Positions 1 through 9,474 are shown, numbered from the stretch's first letter. The stretch: 64,000 bases of DNA from JAJYKC01 sp035545735 (GCA_035545735.1 DASZXS010000063.1:1-64000), one strand, 5' to 3'. The notes: generated from the letters alone by a model not told the origin. Program-made: numbers and translations.

Positions 1-256
1 CGGACGAAGGCATCACGCGATAGCGGACGTCTTTGTATTCGTTCACGGCATAGGGACCCATACGAGCGAACAAGGAATCCCCGCATTGCCGGGTCTTTGT
101 CTCGAAGAGGATTCGAACGTGCTCCACCGCCCGGCCGTGGAGCGCCGCGGCCGGCGCGTCTTTGGACTGCTCCTGCGGCGAGGCGGCTCCGAAGGACAGG
201 ACACAGAGGAAACCAGTACATCGCGCCAATAGGAGGACCAGCCTGGATCGCGCCAC
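1..256 (-). CDS. Exported protein of unknown function, 3' end outside window
   Basis: This is an open frame that reads from a GTG at 256 to the left edge of the window (85 codons) without a stop. I chose GTG because a TAG lies in frame a little upstream and there is no in-frame ATG. Residues 4-24 are a hydrophobic stretch followed by a Gln/Glu/Lys-rich segment, which looks like a signal peptide. The mature part seen so far contains HVRILFETKTRQCGD and ends in EYKDVRYRVMP. I do not recognise a family. It lies 39 nt downstream of the TPR gene on the same strand and is probably co-transcribed with it. An 80-codon frame in another phase at 43-285 is rejected because its product is Arg/Ser/Pro-rich and has no protein-like pattern. 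Confidence 0.6.
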   Translation of the reverse strand, partial: MARSRLVLLLARCTGFLCVLSFGAASPQEQSKDAPAAALHGRAVEHVRILFETKTRQCGDSLFARMGPYAVNEYKDVRYRVMPSS

Positions 257-295
257 GGCAGAAGATAGACTCGTGAGCGCGTCATTCTGTTTCGC

Positions 296-2878
296 CTAGG
301 GGAGCCGCTTGTCCGTTTTGCCCTCCTTCAGGCTGGCGATGATGGCGAGCGACTTGGTGATGTCCGGATCGTTGGGCTTCAGGCCGTCGGCGAGCCGGAG
401 TTGCTGTTCGCCCTTGGCGAGATTGCCCGAGCGGCAGTAGATGAGACCCAGATCCTTATGGATATCCGCTTTGGAGGGGCAGTTGCCGCAGACCTCCACC
501 GCTTCGTTGAGCTTCGCGATCGCTTCCTCCCAGTCGCGCGCGGCGGCGGCGTCCAGCGCGAAGTTGGCCAGCGTGCCGGCGCGGTCCGTCATTTGACGCC
601 GCTGCTGCAGCGCGACAAATCTCGCCTGATAGTCCTTGCTCGCCTCGGGGTCCGTTTTACTCAGGCCGCGGGCGAGATTATAAAGCGCTTCGGAATGATT
701 GGGATCAAGCGCCAATGCTTTCTTCCAATGCCCGAACGCCTCGGACTCTTTTCCGAGCTTCGCCAGGTTCTGCCCGAGCAGATATTCCGCGTCACTGTTT
801 CGAGGGTCGATCGCCAGCGCCTCCCGCGCGAAGTCGGCCGACCGGTCGAACTGCCCCTGCTGTTTCGCGCATAAGGCCAACAAATAGAGCGCGGGCGCGG
901 CGCGCGCGTCCAACTGAACCGCCGTTCCTAACTCTTTTTCCGCAGCGTCAATCCGGCGGAGATCGAACAGGGCGCGGCCCTTGTTATAGTGCGCGGCGGA
1001 GGAGGCCGGACGCAAGCGCACGGCTTCCGAGAACTCGGCCAGAGCGCCTTCCAGATTCAGGTGATCGGCGAGCGCTATGCCTAAATTCAGATGTCCCTCG
1101 GAGCTGCCAGGCTCAAGTTCGATGACCTTGCGAAATTGCACAATTGCCTCGCCGGTCTTGCCAAGGCGGGCCTCCACCATCCCCAGCGCGGTCAAAGCGC
1201 TGGTGCTCGAAGGAGCGATGGCGATCGCCTTCTCAAGCTCGGCGGCGGCTTCCGGAAAACGGTTTTGGCTGGCAAGCACCAGAGCGAGGTTTACAAAAGC
1301 CTGTGCATACTTCGGATTGTCCTCCACCGCCTGCCGGAACAGCCTTTCGGCCTCCGGATTGCGGCCCAGGCGTCCATAGAGCACGCCCAGGTTGTTCTGG
1401 GCCTCGGCGTACTGCGGATCGAGCGAAAGCGCGGCCTTTAACTCCCCTTCGGCCTTTTCGAGGTTTCCGTCCTGCAGGTCCAGCAGTCCGAGCTGGTTTT
1501 GTGGCAGCGGGAGTTTGGGATCGAGTTGAATGGCCTTTTCCAGCGCCTCGCGCTCTCCGGCCCGGTCACCTGTTTTATCGAGCGCCAGCGCGAGGTTGTA
1601 ATAGATCTTGGCGTTGTCCGGCTCGAGTTTGATGGCTTCACGGTATGCAGCGGCGGCGGCGTGGGGATCGCCGCCCTCCAGCTGGCGATTGGCCGTGCTT
1701 GCCTTGACGGCCGCCATATTTTCCTGCATCCCCTTTTGCTTTTGCGCGAGGAATTCCTGCAACTCCTGCCCCGCCTGCTCGGGACGGTTCAGTTCGCGCA
1801 AAACCCGGGCAAGCTGGAAACGCGCTTCCGACGAATCGGGATGCAGCTTCAGCGCGGCCTGGAGGTTCGGCAGCGCCTCTTCGGGCTTCCGCTCGCGCGC
1901 GAGCACGAACCCGAGATTGTACCGGACGTCGTAATGGTCCGGATCCATGGCGGCGGCGCGTTTCAACTCGCGCTCGGCCTCTTCATACTGGCCCAGGCCG
2001 CGGAGCACGGACCCGTAAAGATAGTGCGATTCAAACTCGTCCGGGCGCCGCCTGGCGTAATCCTCAATCAAGGGGAGGGCTTCGGCATACTGCGCCAGAT
2101 CCACCAGCGCCTTCACCAGCGAGAGGCGCGCCACGTCGTTCGTTGGATCGAGGCGAAGCGTTTCCCGGTATTCGTCGGCCGATTGGCGGAAATTCGTCTG
2201 GTGGGCGTACAGCGTCCCCAGGTTGAAGTGCGCCGCCGCCGAATCGGGCTGCTCTTTGATGAGCGCGGTGAGGGTTTCAACTGCCTTGTCCGTTTCGTTA
2301 TTCCCGGAATAGCTTGCGGCCAGCGCGATGCGGAGGTTGGGGTCCTTCGGGTCGAGCCGTGTAGCCTCCTGGAGATAGCCGATCGCCGCCGAGTAGCGCT
2401 TGCCGGCGGCGAGCACTTGAGCGAGGCGGTCCAACGCCGGAACCGATCGCGGATTAATCTCGATCGCCGTTTTGAGTTCCGCTTCCGCGCCGGCCGGGTC
2501 GCCCTTTTCAACAAGAGCCGAACCAAGAGCCGTGTGGATGGGAGCGCTCCGCGGATTCAACTTGTTCGCGGTCCGCAATTCGGCGATCGCCTCACCGAAG
2601 CGCCGTTCGTCCATCCAAGCGAGGGCGAGGTTGAAGTGACTGTCCCACGCTTGCGGGCGCAAACGGATGGCGGATTGGAAGGCGGGAACCGCGCAAGCCG
2701 TTCGGCCTCGCTGGGCGAACCAGGCGCCGAGCGCGTTATAGGCCTCGGGCGAGGCGTGCCTGGCGATTGCGCTCTCGATCTCCGCGGGTCCCTGACAGGA
2801 TGCGGAGGTTTGCGCCACCGCTAACGGTACGACGGAGACGCAGAGTACACTGAGCCACGCTGACCGAACTGCTTGCAT
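296..2878 (-). CDS. Large exported tetratricopeptide-repeat protein (860 aa)
   Basis: The protein starts with a signal peptide (residues 1-22, cleavage near AVAQ). It then consists almost entirely of about 22 TPR units from roughly residue 44 to 850, with the usual pattern of small residues at helix packing positions and recurring AxxxLxxALxLDP blocks. TPR solenoids bind other proteins; no catalytic domain is visible. It follows the Oar-like receptor by 40 nt on the same strand, an arrangement in which TPR proteins often sit next to outer-membrane receptors in Acidobacteria. A periplasmic scaffold or binding role for a surface uptake system is an inference. A 441-codon antisense frame within it is a GC-bias shadow. 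Confidence 0.9.
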   Translation of the reverse strand: MQAVRSAWLSVLCVSVVPLAVAQTSASCQGPAEIESAIARHASPEAYNALGAWFAQRGRTACAVPAFQSAIRLRPQAWDSHFNLALAWMDERRFGEAIAELRTANKLNPRSAPIHTALGSALVEKGDPAGAEAELKTAIEINPRSVPALDRLAQVLAAGKRYSAAIGYLQEATRLDPKDPNLRIALAASYSGNNETDKAVETLTALIKEQPDSAAAHFNLGTLYAHQTNFRQSADEYRETLRLDPTNDVARLSLVKALVDLAQYAEALPLIEDYARRRPDEFESHYLYGSVLRGLGQYEEAERELKRAAAMDPDHYDVRYNLGFVLARERKPEEALPNLQAALKLHPDSSEARFQLARVLRELNRPEQAGQELQEFLAQKQKGMQENMAAVKASTANRQLEGGDPHAAAAAYREAIKLEPDNAKIYYNLALALDKTGDRAGEREALEKAIQLDPKLPLPQNQLGLLDLQDGNLEKAEGELKAALSLDPQYAEAQNNLGVLYGRLGRNPEAERLFRQAVEDNPKYAQAFVNLALVLASQNRFPEAAAELEKAIAIAPSSTSALTALGMVEARLGKTGEAIVQFRKVIELEPGSSEGHLNLGIALADHLNLEGALAEFSEAVRLRPASSAAHYNKGRALFDLRRIDAAEKELGTAVQLDARAAPALYLLALCAKQQGQFDRSADFAREALAIDPRNSDAEYLLGQNLAKLGKESEAFGHWKKALALDPNHSEALYNLARGLSKTDPEASKDYQARFVALQQRRQMTDRAGTLANFALDAAAARDWEEAIAKLNEAVEVCGNCPSKADIHKDLGLIYCRSGNLAKGEQQLRLADGLKPNDPDITKSLAIIASLKEGKTDKRLP

Positions 2879-2918
2879 GAACCTTCAGTGTACCCGCGCC
2901 GCCGCCCTGACAGATTCG

Positions 2919-5900
2919 TCAGAACGTTAGTTTTAGACCGAACTGGAAGATGCGGGAACTGTTCGCCGTGCCGGTGATGACCCCGAATTGATCCTGCTGC
3001 GCTTTCCCAGGAACAAAAGTGCTTACATTGGAGCCGGGGTTACCCAGAATGACCGTATTGGGAGCATTGAAGGCTTCCGCGCGAAACTCAAGGGCGTAGC
3101 GCTCGGTGATCGGGAACTTCCGGAACAGTGATGCATCGACATTCCAGTAGGCCGGGCCCCGCAGGATGTTGCGCCCGGAGTTGCCGAAGGTGTAAATGCT
3201 GGGGACGGCGAACGCATTCACATTGAACCACTGCAGGGCAGTCGGATGGCTGAGTTTGGGATCGCCGACCAGGTTGGCTCTCATATAGCCGACGTTGCCG
3301 GTATTGGCTATATCCCCGTCCGCGGAAATATTGTACGGAAGTCCCGAACGTCCCTGGCCGACGGAGTTGACCTGCCAGCCTCCGATAATGTAGTCCACAA
3401 CACTATTGTGCGTAGAGAACGGCTTGCCCTTTCCGAACGGAAGTTCGTAAAGAACGTTGACGCTCAACACATGCGTGAGGTCGTAGCCGGCAACACTCCG
3501 GTCGTTGTTGTAGGTGTAGGGATTCTGCACCGAGAAGCCTTCCACGCCGTACCACCCATCGGAGCCGATATCGATCGTCTTGGAGTAGGTGTAGGAAACC
3601 TGATACGCCAAGCCCTTCGAGAACCGCTTGTCATAGAGGAACTGGAGGGCGTTATAGTTGCCGCGTCCAATGCTGCGATCGTAGAAAGTAGGCGTGATGT
3701 ACGGATAAGGGGCGCGCTCTTTCGGATCGCCGGGGCCAGGGGTCAGCGCGGTGTTGTAGTCGCCGCCAACGTCCAGGCGGCGGCTTCCGGAACCGACATA
3801 ATCCAACGAAACCGTGCTGCTGTTATTGATCTGCTTCGCGACGCCGAAGTTCCATTGCATGGAATACGGATTCTTGGCGTAAGGATCCATGAACCACTGG
3901 ACCTGATTGAACGGCGTCGCGGCCGGGAATGAACCGCTGGTGCCGAACGGATTCAGACCGCCGACTCCGGGGGTGACTTTACCCGGAAGAGGCAGGTTGA
4001 GATTTTGCGCGATCTGCTGGCCGATATCCGGCCAGGAGCCTTCGAAATTCTGGGCAGTCTGGGTGATGGCGGCCCAATTGTCGTAGAAGATGCCGAAGCC
4101 GGCGCGGATCGCGGTGGTATCTGTCACGCGGTAGGCCAAGCCGATGCGCGGACCAAAATTCGTCGTGGTATCGTGATAAATTTTGCCATTCGGAGAGACG
4201 ACCACATGCTCGGGGAGCGTACCGTCCCCGGGGATGCAGGGCGCATAGCCGCGCTCACTGCAGGCTGGCGGCAATTTCTGAACGATATAGGTCCCGTTGT
4301 TGAAATTGACCGAGCCGGTTTCGATGCCCCCGTTCTGGCCGATGGTTTTGTCGGTGCCGTAGGGGGGCTGGAAGGTCCGGTCATAACGCAGGCCGGCGTT
4401 TATGGTCAGGCGCGGAGTCGCCTTCCAGGAGTCCTGGAAGTAGAAGCCCATCACGCCGCCCCATCGCGTGGTCTCGTGAACATTGCGGCGGCTGGCGTTA
4501 TCGGGAACATCCAGGAGGAATGACGCCATCGAGTTGCCCGGTTCCGCGGAGTTCTGCGGATTTCCGGTCTGCTGATATGCGTAGCCGAGATTTGCATTGG
4601 CATACAGCGACTCGAACGTACTGGTGTTGATTTCACCGCCGAACCGCAGCGTGTGGTTGCCGATGATCTTCGAGACGTTCGCTTTGTACTGCCACACGTT
4701 TGTGAAGTTGGGATCGAGCGTCGAACCGGTGCCCGGGATCGGATTGGTGAACCCAGAGATCCCTACCGAGGGAAGCAAAAGGGGCGTGGCAATAAAGTCC
4801 CCGCCAAAGGTCGGCGAGAAGCCCAGGCCCGAGATGTCGCTATCGGAGAGGTTTGTCGCAACGGTGTGACCATTATTCTCCTGGTGGGACCGGCCAAATT
4901 GCGCCTGTAAAACCAGGGTGGGGCTGAAGGTGTGGACCCAGCTTGCGCCGTAGTTTTGGGCGGGATAGTCGCCCGCGCTCTGAAAGCCGGGCAGTCCACC
5001 CGATTGGGTCGTATCGTAATAAAGCGCGCTGTAGCGGAACCAGAGAAAATCCTTGGTCCCGATGGTCTGGTCGATGCGGGCGGAAAACTCGTCCTGCTTC
5101 TGGGTGAACGGTGTGGAGTCGCTGGCGTTGTAATTTGAGATTCCGATGTTCTGCAGGGGCGGACGGATCTTCTTCACGAAGTTGACCAGGTTCGAATTGA
5201 TCAGCCCACCGGGAACCTGATTGCCGGGAAACGGGTCGCGGAGATACTGTCCAGGGTTGGCCGGGTCGGGGCGAGTGGTGAAGGGATTGTACGCCGTCGC
5301 TTCTCCGGCGAGGTTGCCGGTCAACTCGGCATCGGTCGGCAGATGCAAATAGCTGTTTGCCGACTGCGTAAACCGTGTGCCTTCATACGCGCCGAAGAAG
5401 AAAGTCTTGTTTCGTCCGTCGTAAAGTTTCGGGATCATTACCGGTCCGCCGGCCGCGACGCCGAACTGGTTCTGCTTGTATGGCGTCACCTCCTGCTGGA
5501 AAGTGTTGCGCGCATCCACCGCGTTGTTGCGGAGGTACTCCCAAAAAGACCCGTGTAGCTGGTTCGTCCCGGACTTGGTCACGACATTGATCACGCCGCC
5601 CAATACGCCGCCGAATTCGGCCTGGTCGTTGTGTGAGTTGACCTTGAATTCCGACATCTGATCGATAATCGGCGCCACCGTGTAGGTGCTCTGGAAGGCT
5701 CCCTGGTTGTTGATTCCGTCGGTGAGGAAGAAGTTGCTGCGGTTGGTCTGCCCGTTGATGGCGGGGAAGACGAAGGAACTACCGGAGAAGACGTTGCCGA
5801 ATCCACCCGCGTTCTGGGAGACGCTTACCGGGGCGACGCCGGGAGTCAGAGAGAGCAGTTGGGTGAAATTGCGCCCGTTCAGCGGCAAGTCGTTCACCTG

Positions 5901-6347
5901 CTTCTCGGCGACCACGGCGCCAAGCTCCGCGGTGGAGGATTGGACCAGCTCGCCGGAGGCCTCCACGGTGACGGATTGCTGCATGGCTCCCACTCGCAGG
6001 TTGAGATCAATGGTGGCGGTTTGATTCACCGCCAGATTCACCTGGGAGATCTGCGTCACTTCAAAGCCGGACATCTCGGCGCGCAGGGAATACTGGCCGG
6101 GGGTGATGTTGAGAAAGACGTAGTTACCGGCGCTGTTCGACGTCACCGTATGCTCCACCGTGGTGGCAACGTTTCGCAGAGTAACCTTTACACCAGCCAT
6201 GATGCTTCCGCTGGGGTCGCGAACCACGCCGGTCACGGACGCCGTGGACAATTGAGCCCGCACCAGCGCCGGCTGGAACGCCAGCAAAAACAACAACGGC
6301 AGCGCGCCTTGGCGCAGCCAATCTCTCAGAAACCGCTTGGCAAACAT
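2919..6347 (-). CDS. Oar-like TonB-dependent outer-membrane receptor (1142 aa)
   Basis: A signal peptide occupies residues 1-31. It is followed by a carboxypeptidase-regulatory-like beta domain (about 33-115, motif TGVVRDPSGSIMAGV), then a plug with the NDLPLNGRNFTQLL and LTPGV motifs, and a long beta-barrel that ends in an aromatic-terminated strand (FQFGLKLTF), the usual signal for outer-membrane barrel insertion. Proteins of this type (Oar family) are numerous in Acidobacteria and are thought to import or sense large substrates. The ATG at 6347 has an AGGGGG ribosome site about 10 nt upstream and a good promoter. The gene lies directly downstream of a LacI regulator, and two LacI-type operators lie in front of it, so carbohydrate-responsive control is likely. 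The substrate is unknown. Confidence 0.92.
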   Translation of the reverse strand: MFAKRFLRDWLRQGALPLLFLLAFQPALVRAQLSTASVTGVVRDPSGSIMAGVKVTLRNVATTVEHTVTSNSAGNYVFLNITPGQYSLRAEMSGFEVTQISQVNLAVNQTATIDLNLRVGAMQQSVTVEASGELVQSSTAELGAVVAEKQVNDLPLNGRNFTQLLSLTPGVAPVSVSQNAGGFGNVFSGSSFVFPAINGQTNRSNFFLTDGINNQGAFQSTYTVAPIIDQMSEFKVNSHNDQAEFGGVLGGVINVVTKSGTNQLHGSFWEYLRNNAVDARNTFQQEVTPYKQNQFGVAAGGPVMIPKLYDGRNKTFFFGAYEGTRFTQSANSYLHLPTDAELTGNLAGEATAYNPFTTRPDPANPGQYLRDPFPGNQVPGGLINSNLVNFVKKIRPPLQNIGISNYNASDSTPFTQKQDEFSARIDQTIGTKDFLWFRYSALYYDTTQSGGLPGFQSAGDYPAQNYGASWVHTFSPTLVLQAQFGRSHQENNGHTVATNLSDSDISGLGFSPTFGGDFIATPLLLPSVGISGFTNPIPGTGSTLDPNFTNVWQYKANVSKIIGNHTLRFGGEINTSTFESLYANANLGYAYQQTGNPQNSAEPGNSMASFLLDVPDNASRRNVHETTRWGGVMGFYFQDSWKATPRLTINAGLRYDRTFQPPYGTDKTIGQNGGIETGSVNFNNGTYIVQKLPPACSERGYAPCIPGDGTLPEHVVVSPNGKIYHDTTTNFGPRIGLAYRVTDTTAIRAGFGIFYDNWAAITQTAQNFEGSWPDIGQQIAQNLNLPLPGKVTPGVGGLNPFGTSGSFPAATPFNQVQWFMDPYAKNPYSMQWNFGVAKQINNSSTVSLDYVGSGSRRLDVGGDYNTALTPGPGDPKERAPYPYITPTFYDRSIGRGNYNALQFLYDKRFSKGLAYQVSYTYSKTIDIGSDGWYGVEGFSVQNPYTYNNDRSVAGYDLTHVLSVNVLYELPFGKGKPFSTHNSVVDYIIGGWQVNSVGQGRSGLPYNISADGDIANTGNVGYMRANLVGDPKLSHPTALQWFNVNAFAVPSIYTFGNSGRNILRGPAYWNVDASLFRKFPITERYALEFRAEAFNAPNTVILGNPGSNVSTFVPGKAQQDQFGVITGTANSSRIFQFGLKLTF

Positions 6348-6398
6348 GAGTTACGCTTCCCCCTAACGACAGCAATTTGAACCGAAACTGTTTCTGGA

Positions 6399-6427
6399 AA
6401 TATGTCATTATTCGAAGCCCATGTCAA
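6399..6427 (-). promoter_or_regulatory. Sigma70-type promoter of the Oar-like receptor
   Basis: On the minus strand TTGACA (6422-6427) and CATATT (6399-6404) are separated by exactly 17 nt. The predicted start would be near 6392, about 45 nt upstream of the receptor ATG. A second -10-like TATATT lies at 6439-6444, nearer the operator pair. Confidence 0.55.
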
Positions 6428-6466
6428 TCGAAAAAGATAATATATTTCTGCTAGGCGCCCGGACGC

Positions 6467-6492
6467 TTAAACGTTAACGTAAGCGTTAACGG
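6467..6492. promoter_or_regulatory. Tandem LacI/GalR-type operator pair
   Basis: Two closely similar 14-mers, TTAAACGTTAACGT (6467-6480) and GTAAGCGTTAACGG (6479-6492), share TAARCGTTAACG with the central CG typical of LacI-family operators. The CGTTAACG cores are 12 bp apart. They lie between the stop of the LacI-family gene and the promoter of the receptor. They are the obvious candidate sites for that regulator. Confidence 0.6.
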
Positions 6493-6540
6493 GACCGGGC
6501 GCCCGGGCAAAGGGCTGGAAATAGCGTTTTTTGGCGGGTT

Positions 6541-7581
6541 TTAGGCGGGAACGCTGATCCGGGGCCTGCGAGCGCTCGATTCCCGCACGATTAATTTCGG
6601 CGGCACAAGAACGGTCCGGACGCCCCGCGTCCGTTTCTCGATGAGACGCAGCAAAAGGCCCGCGGCATGCTCGCCGACCAGGGAACTGCTTTGATCAACC
6701 GTGCTAAGCGGAATCCGCAATTGGTCAGAGTAATGGACATTACCAACTCCGATCAGCGCCACGTCCTCCGGGACCCGTAGTCCCGCGTCGAGGACCGCGC
6801 GCACGGCTCCCGCCGCCACGGGATCGTTAAAACAGAAAACGCCGTCCGGGCGCGGCTTCGAATTCAGCATCCGCGACATGGCGCTGTAGCCCCCCTCGTC
6901 ATCGGATGCCCCGCGGACCAGCAACTCCGGCAGCACCGCGATCCGATGGCGGGCCAGAGCTTTCCGGTAACCGTTCTCGCGCCCGACCGCCGTACCGATA
7001 TGCGAGCCTCCGATGTGCGCGATAGTCCGGCAGCCGCACGAAAAGAGGTGGCTGGTCGCCATTTCGCCGACTTTGGTATCGTCCACGCCGACATAATTCG
7101 CCTTCAGTCCGTCGATCTTCCGGTCGATCAGTACAAACGGGACGCTTCGCTCCTCCATCGTCCGGAAAAGGTCCAGAGAGGCCGGCGCCTGGGCCGACGC
7201 CAGCACCAATCCGTCCACGCACCGCGCGAGCAAAAGATCGATTTCTTCCCGCTCGATGCCGGCATCTTCATCCGAAATCGACATCACGACCTGATAGCCG
7301 GAGGGGCGGACTTTCCACGAAAGGCCCTTGGCGACCTCCGCGAAAAAGGAATACATCAAGTCGGGAACCACGAGACCGATGGTATGTGTACGGCCACTCA
7401 CCAGGCTGCGGGCAATCCAGTTGGGCTGGTAGTTGAGTTCCTTCGCCCGCTTCAGAATGCGTTTTTTGGTCGCGGGACTAATGTCACTCTGGTCGCGGAG
7501 GGCTTTGGAGACAGTTACAACGGACACATTCAGGTCCCGCGCAACGTCTTTCAGGCGTACGGGTATGCTGTTCTTACGCAC
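6541..7581 (-). CDS. LacI/GalR-family transcriptional regulator (346 aa)
   Basis: The N-terminus carries a LacI helix-turn-helix and hinge (about residues 9-60: LKDVARDLNVSVVTVSKALR and YQPNWIARSLVSGR). A periplasmic-binding-protein-like effector domain follows to the C-terminus (THTIGLVVPDL, VDGLVLASA, GCRTIAHIGG, PEDVALIGVGN). The length is normal for the family. Translation starts at GTG 7581 (protein MRKNSIPVRLKDVARDL). It would bind a sugar or sugar derivative and control transcription. The downstream receptor, with two operators in front of it, is the likely target. Inverted repeats just upstream of the gene could serve autoregulation. The inducer cannot be told from sequence. Confidence 0.93.
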   Translation of the reverse strand: MRKNSIPVRLKDVARDLNVSVVTVSKALRDQSDISPATKKRILKRAKELNYQPNWIARSLVSGRTHTIGLVVPDLMYSFFAEVAKGLSWKVRPSGYQVVMSISDEDAGIEREEIDLLLARCVDGLVLASAQAPASLDLFRTMEERSVPFVLIDRKIDGLKANYVGVDDTKVGEMATSHLFSCGCRTIAHIGGSHIGTAVGRENGYRKALARHRIAVLPELLVRGASDDEGGYSAMSRMLNSKPRPDGVFCFNDPVAAGAVRAVLDAGLRVPEDVALIGVGNVHYSDQLRIPLSTVDQSSSLVGEHAAGLLLRLIEKRTRGVRTVLVPPKLIVRESSARRPRISVPA

Positions 7582-7622
7582 GTTGAGGAGCCGGCCGCAT
7601 TTTTAATCCCCGAATCCATTTT

Positions 7623-7666
7623 CCGCTTGACAAGGATGTTTTGACAAGCGGACCCTTTACAAAGGG
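7623..7666. repeat. Two adjacent inverted repeats between cytochrome and lacI-type gene
   Basis: CCGCTTG (7623-7629) pairs with CAAGCGG (7645-7651), and CCCTTT (7653-7658) pairs with AAAGGG (7661-7666) across two bases. TTGACAAG also occurs twice as a direct repeat (7627-7634, 7641-7648). No T-tract follows, so an operator or weak terminator is possible. The function is not resolved. Confidence 0.35.
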
Positions 7667-7698
7667 CTGGTTTTGCAATGAAAAACACCGGCTAGCGC

Positions 7699-9474
7699 TC
7701 ATCGATTGGACGGTCCCGCCAATCCCTTCCCCTTGAGGAGTAAGCTTCGCATGAAGTCGTCTTCAGGGAAAAGCTCGACATAACGCTCCAGAGTCTTCGC
7801 CGCCTCGTCATAGCGCTTCAGGCGGATATAGCGCAGCACGAGCGATTTCTGGAGGAGCTGCGAATAAGGAGAAATTTCGATACCCTTCTGGAGCGTTTCG
7901 ATCGCCGCGGTGTCGCGGCCGGCCCTCGCTTGCGCCTCGGCAAGATCGGCAAACGTTGCCGGGGCGAGAAAGCCCAGTTCAATCGCGCGGCTCAGATGCG
8001 CCATGGCGGTCTCACCCGAGGCGTCCTCGCCAAGCGCACGGCGGCCCAGGGCGGCCTCAACCAGCTTTCCTGGGGCGGGCTGGCGGCTGAGTTGGTCTAG
8101 CACCTCGTTGTACCTCTCGGCATAGCTGGGATACTTGCCCAATAGCTCTCCGTAGGCCTGGAGCAGCGTCACCGCGGGAAGGTTCGCTTTTTGGGCCCCC
8201 GGCGGGCGGTTGAGATACACCAGATCCGGCAGATCCGCCGTCGTCTGCTCGTAAGCAATGGCGGGAAGAGGCTCGCCGGGCCGCGCGGGAATACGGTGGT
8301 TGGTGAGGGCGGAGTGGGAAATCACACCCACGTCTCGCTTCGGCATGTGGCAGCTCACGCAGTCGTCGTTGCGCCGCGCACGCGCCTCTTGCGGGAGTTT
8401 GCAGCTCTTGGGCGTATGGCAGGTCAAACACCGGCCCCGGTAGTAGCCGGCGGCTTCCTGGGGTTTCGGCATGGCGTGTATCTTGTGGCAGGTGAGGCAG
8501 CTCAACCGGCCCTCGCTCGCCAGGTAGCACTTGCTGAGCTGCATGGAAAAGTGGTGCTCCAGGAGGTCCGAATCGCCGGCGGCGCCTTTCTTCAGCGGGA
8601 CGCGCAGCACCGCCAGCGTGTCGCGCAACGGAGTGCCGGGCCGGAAGTCGAAATAATCCTTCCCCGGCGCCAAAACCCGCGTGTCGCCGCCCTGGTGGCA
8701 ATTCATACAGATGTCTTCGGCGAGGCGCGGATTCAATTTCGCTGGATTCACGATGGTTCCGGCGGCGGTCCTGGCCGACAGCCCTTTGCCGTGCGCGGCC
8801 ACATGCAACTCGCCGGGCCCGTGACAGTTTTCGCAGCCGATAGAAAGCTCGTGAAAAGGAGGATTACCGAACAGGCCCTCGCGATCCTTCACTGTGTTCG
8901 GCCGCCCGCTGTGGCAGGCGATGCAAGCGGCGGCCACGGGCCGGCTGAATCCCGCGTCGAGATGTTCGTATCCAGGCGAGAGATCCCACGCCTGCTTGCG
9001 CGTGTAATAGGACAGTGGGGCTTCAAAAAAATGATCCCCGCGCCGCACCAGGTAGGTGTAACCATTCATGCCGGAACCGATCACGTAATCGAGTTTGTGG
9101 GACTCCCGGAAGATCTCGCGTGCACCGGCGTCGAGGGCGAAATCGGATTGAACCAGGCTGCCGCCGCTAGTGGACACTTCGAAGCGATGATTGGAATTTC
9201 CGGCGGCGACGGACGCCGAAGACGGAACGCTGGCGCGATGCCGCTCGCTACCGGCATCGTCCATCGAGCGGCCCATGGCGGTTTTGAGGTAATCGCGATA
9301 GATTTGCGCGTGGCAGCCCGCGCAGACACGCGAGCCGACGTATTTCACGGAAGGGCTTCGATTGCCGGCGGGTTCGTCCCCCGCGCCGAATGCGGCGGCA
9401 ACCGTCAACAATCCAAGGGAAACGACCCGGCTAACCACGGACGACAATTTACCACGATACACTGTGCGGTCCAT
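7699..9474 (-). CDS. Exported heptaheme cytochrome c with C-terminal TPR region
   Basis: Seven CXXCH haem-binding motifs are visible in order: CAGCH, CIACH, CENCH, CMNCH, CLTCH, CLTCH and CVSCH. The last ~120 residues are TPR-like (AMAHLSRAIELGFL, AIETLQKGIEISPYSQ). The start is set at ATG 9474, which gives a signal peptide ending in AAAFGAG. The frame could extend to 9582, but that would overlap the neighbouring gene by 38 nt and add a non-signal Pro/Ser-rich leader. The protein is expected in the periplasm as an electron-transfer protein; similar cytochrome-TPR proteins are common in Acidobacteria. No oxidoreductase partner lies beside it, so the redox partner is unknown. Confidence 0.88.
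   Translation of the reverse strand: MDRTVYRGKLSSVVSRVVSLGLLTVAAAFGAGDEPAGNRSPSVKYVGSRVCAGCHAQIYRDYLKTAMGRSMDDAGSERHRASVPSSASVAAGNSNHRFEVSTSGGSLVQSDFALDAGAREIFRESHKLDYVIGSGMNGYTYLVRRGDHFFEAPLSYYTRKQAWDLSPGYEHLDAGFSRPVAAACIACHSGRPNTVKDREGLFGNPPFHELSIGCENCHGPGELHVAAHGKGLSARTAAGTIVNPAKLNPRLAEDICMNCHQGGDTRVLAPGKDYFDFRPGTPLRDTLAVLRVPLKKGAAGDSDLLEHHFSMQLSKCYLASEGRLSCLTCHKIHAMPKPQEAAGYYRGRCLTCHTPKSCKLPQEARARRNDDCVSCHMPKRDVGVISHSALTNHRIPARPGEPLPAIAYEQTTADLPDLVYLNRPPGAQKANLPAVTLLQAYGELLGKYPSYAERYNEVLDQLSRQPAPGKLVEAALGRRALGEDASGETAMAHLSRAIELGFLAPATFADLAEAQARAGRDTAAIETLQKGIEISPYSQLLQKSLVLRYIRLKRYDEAAKTLERYVELFPEDDFMRSLLLKGKGLAGPSNR

Noticed and set aside
1499..2824. 441-codon open frame antisense to the TPR protein
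   Set aside because: The TPR frame has clear repeats and a signal peptide. The antisense frame has Arg/Val/Gln-rich sequence and arises from high GC at third positions.
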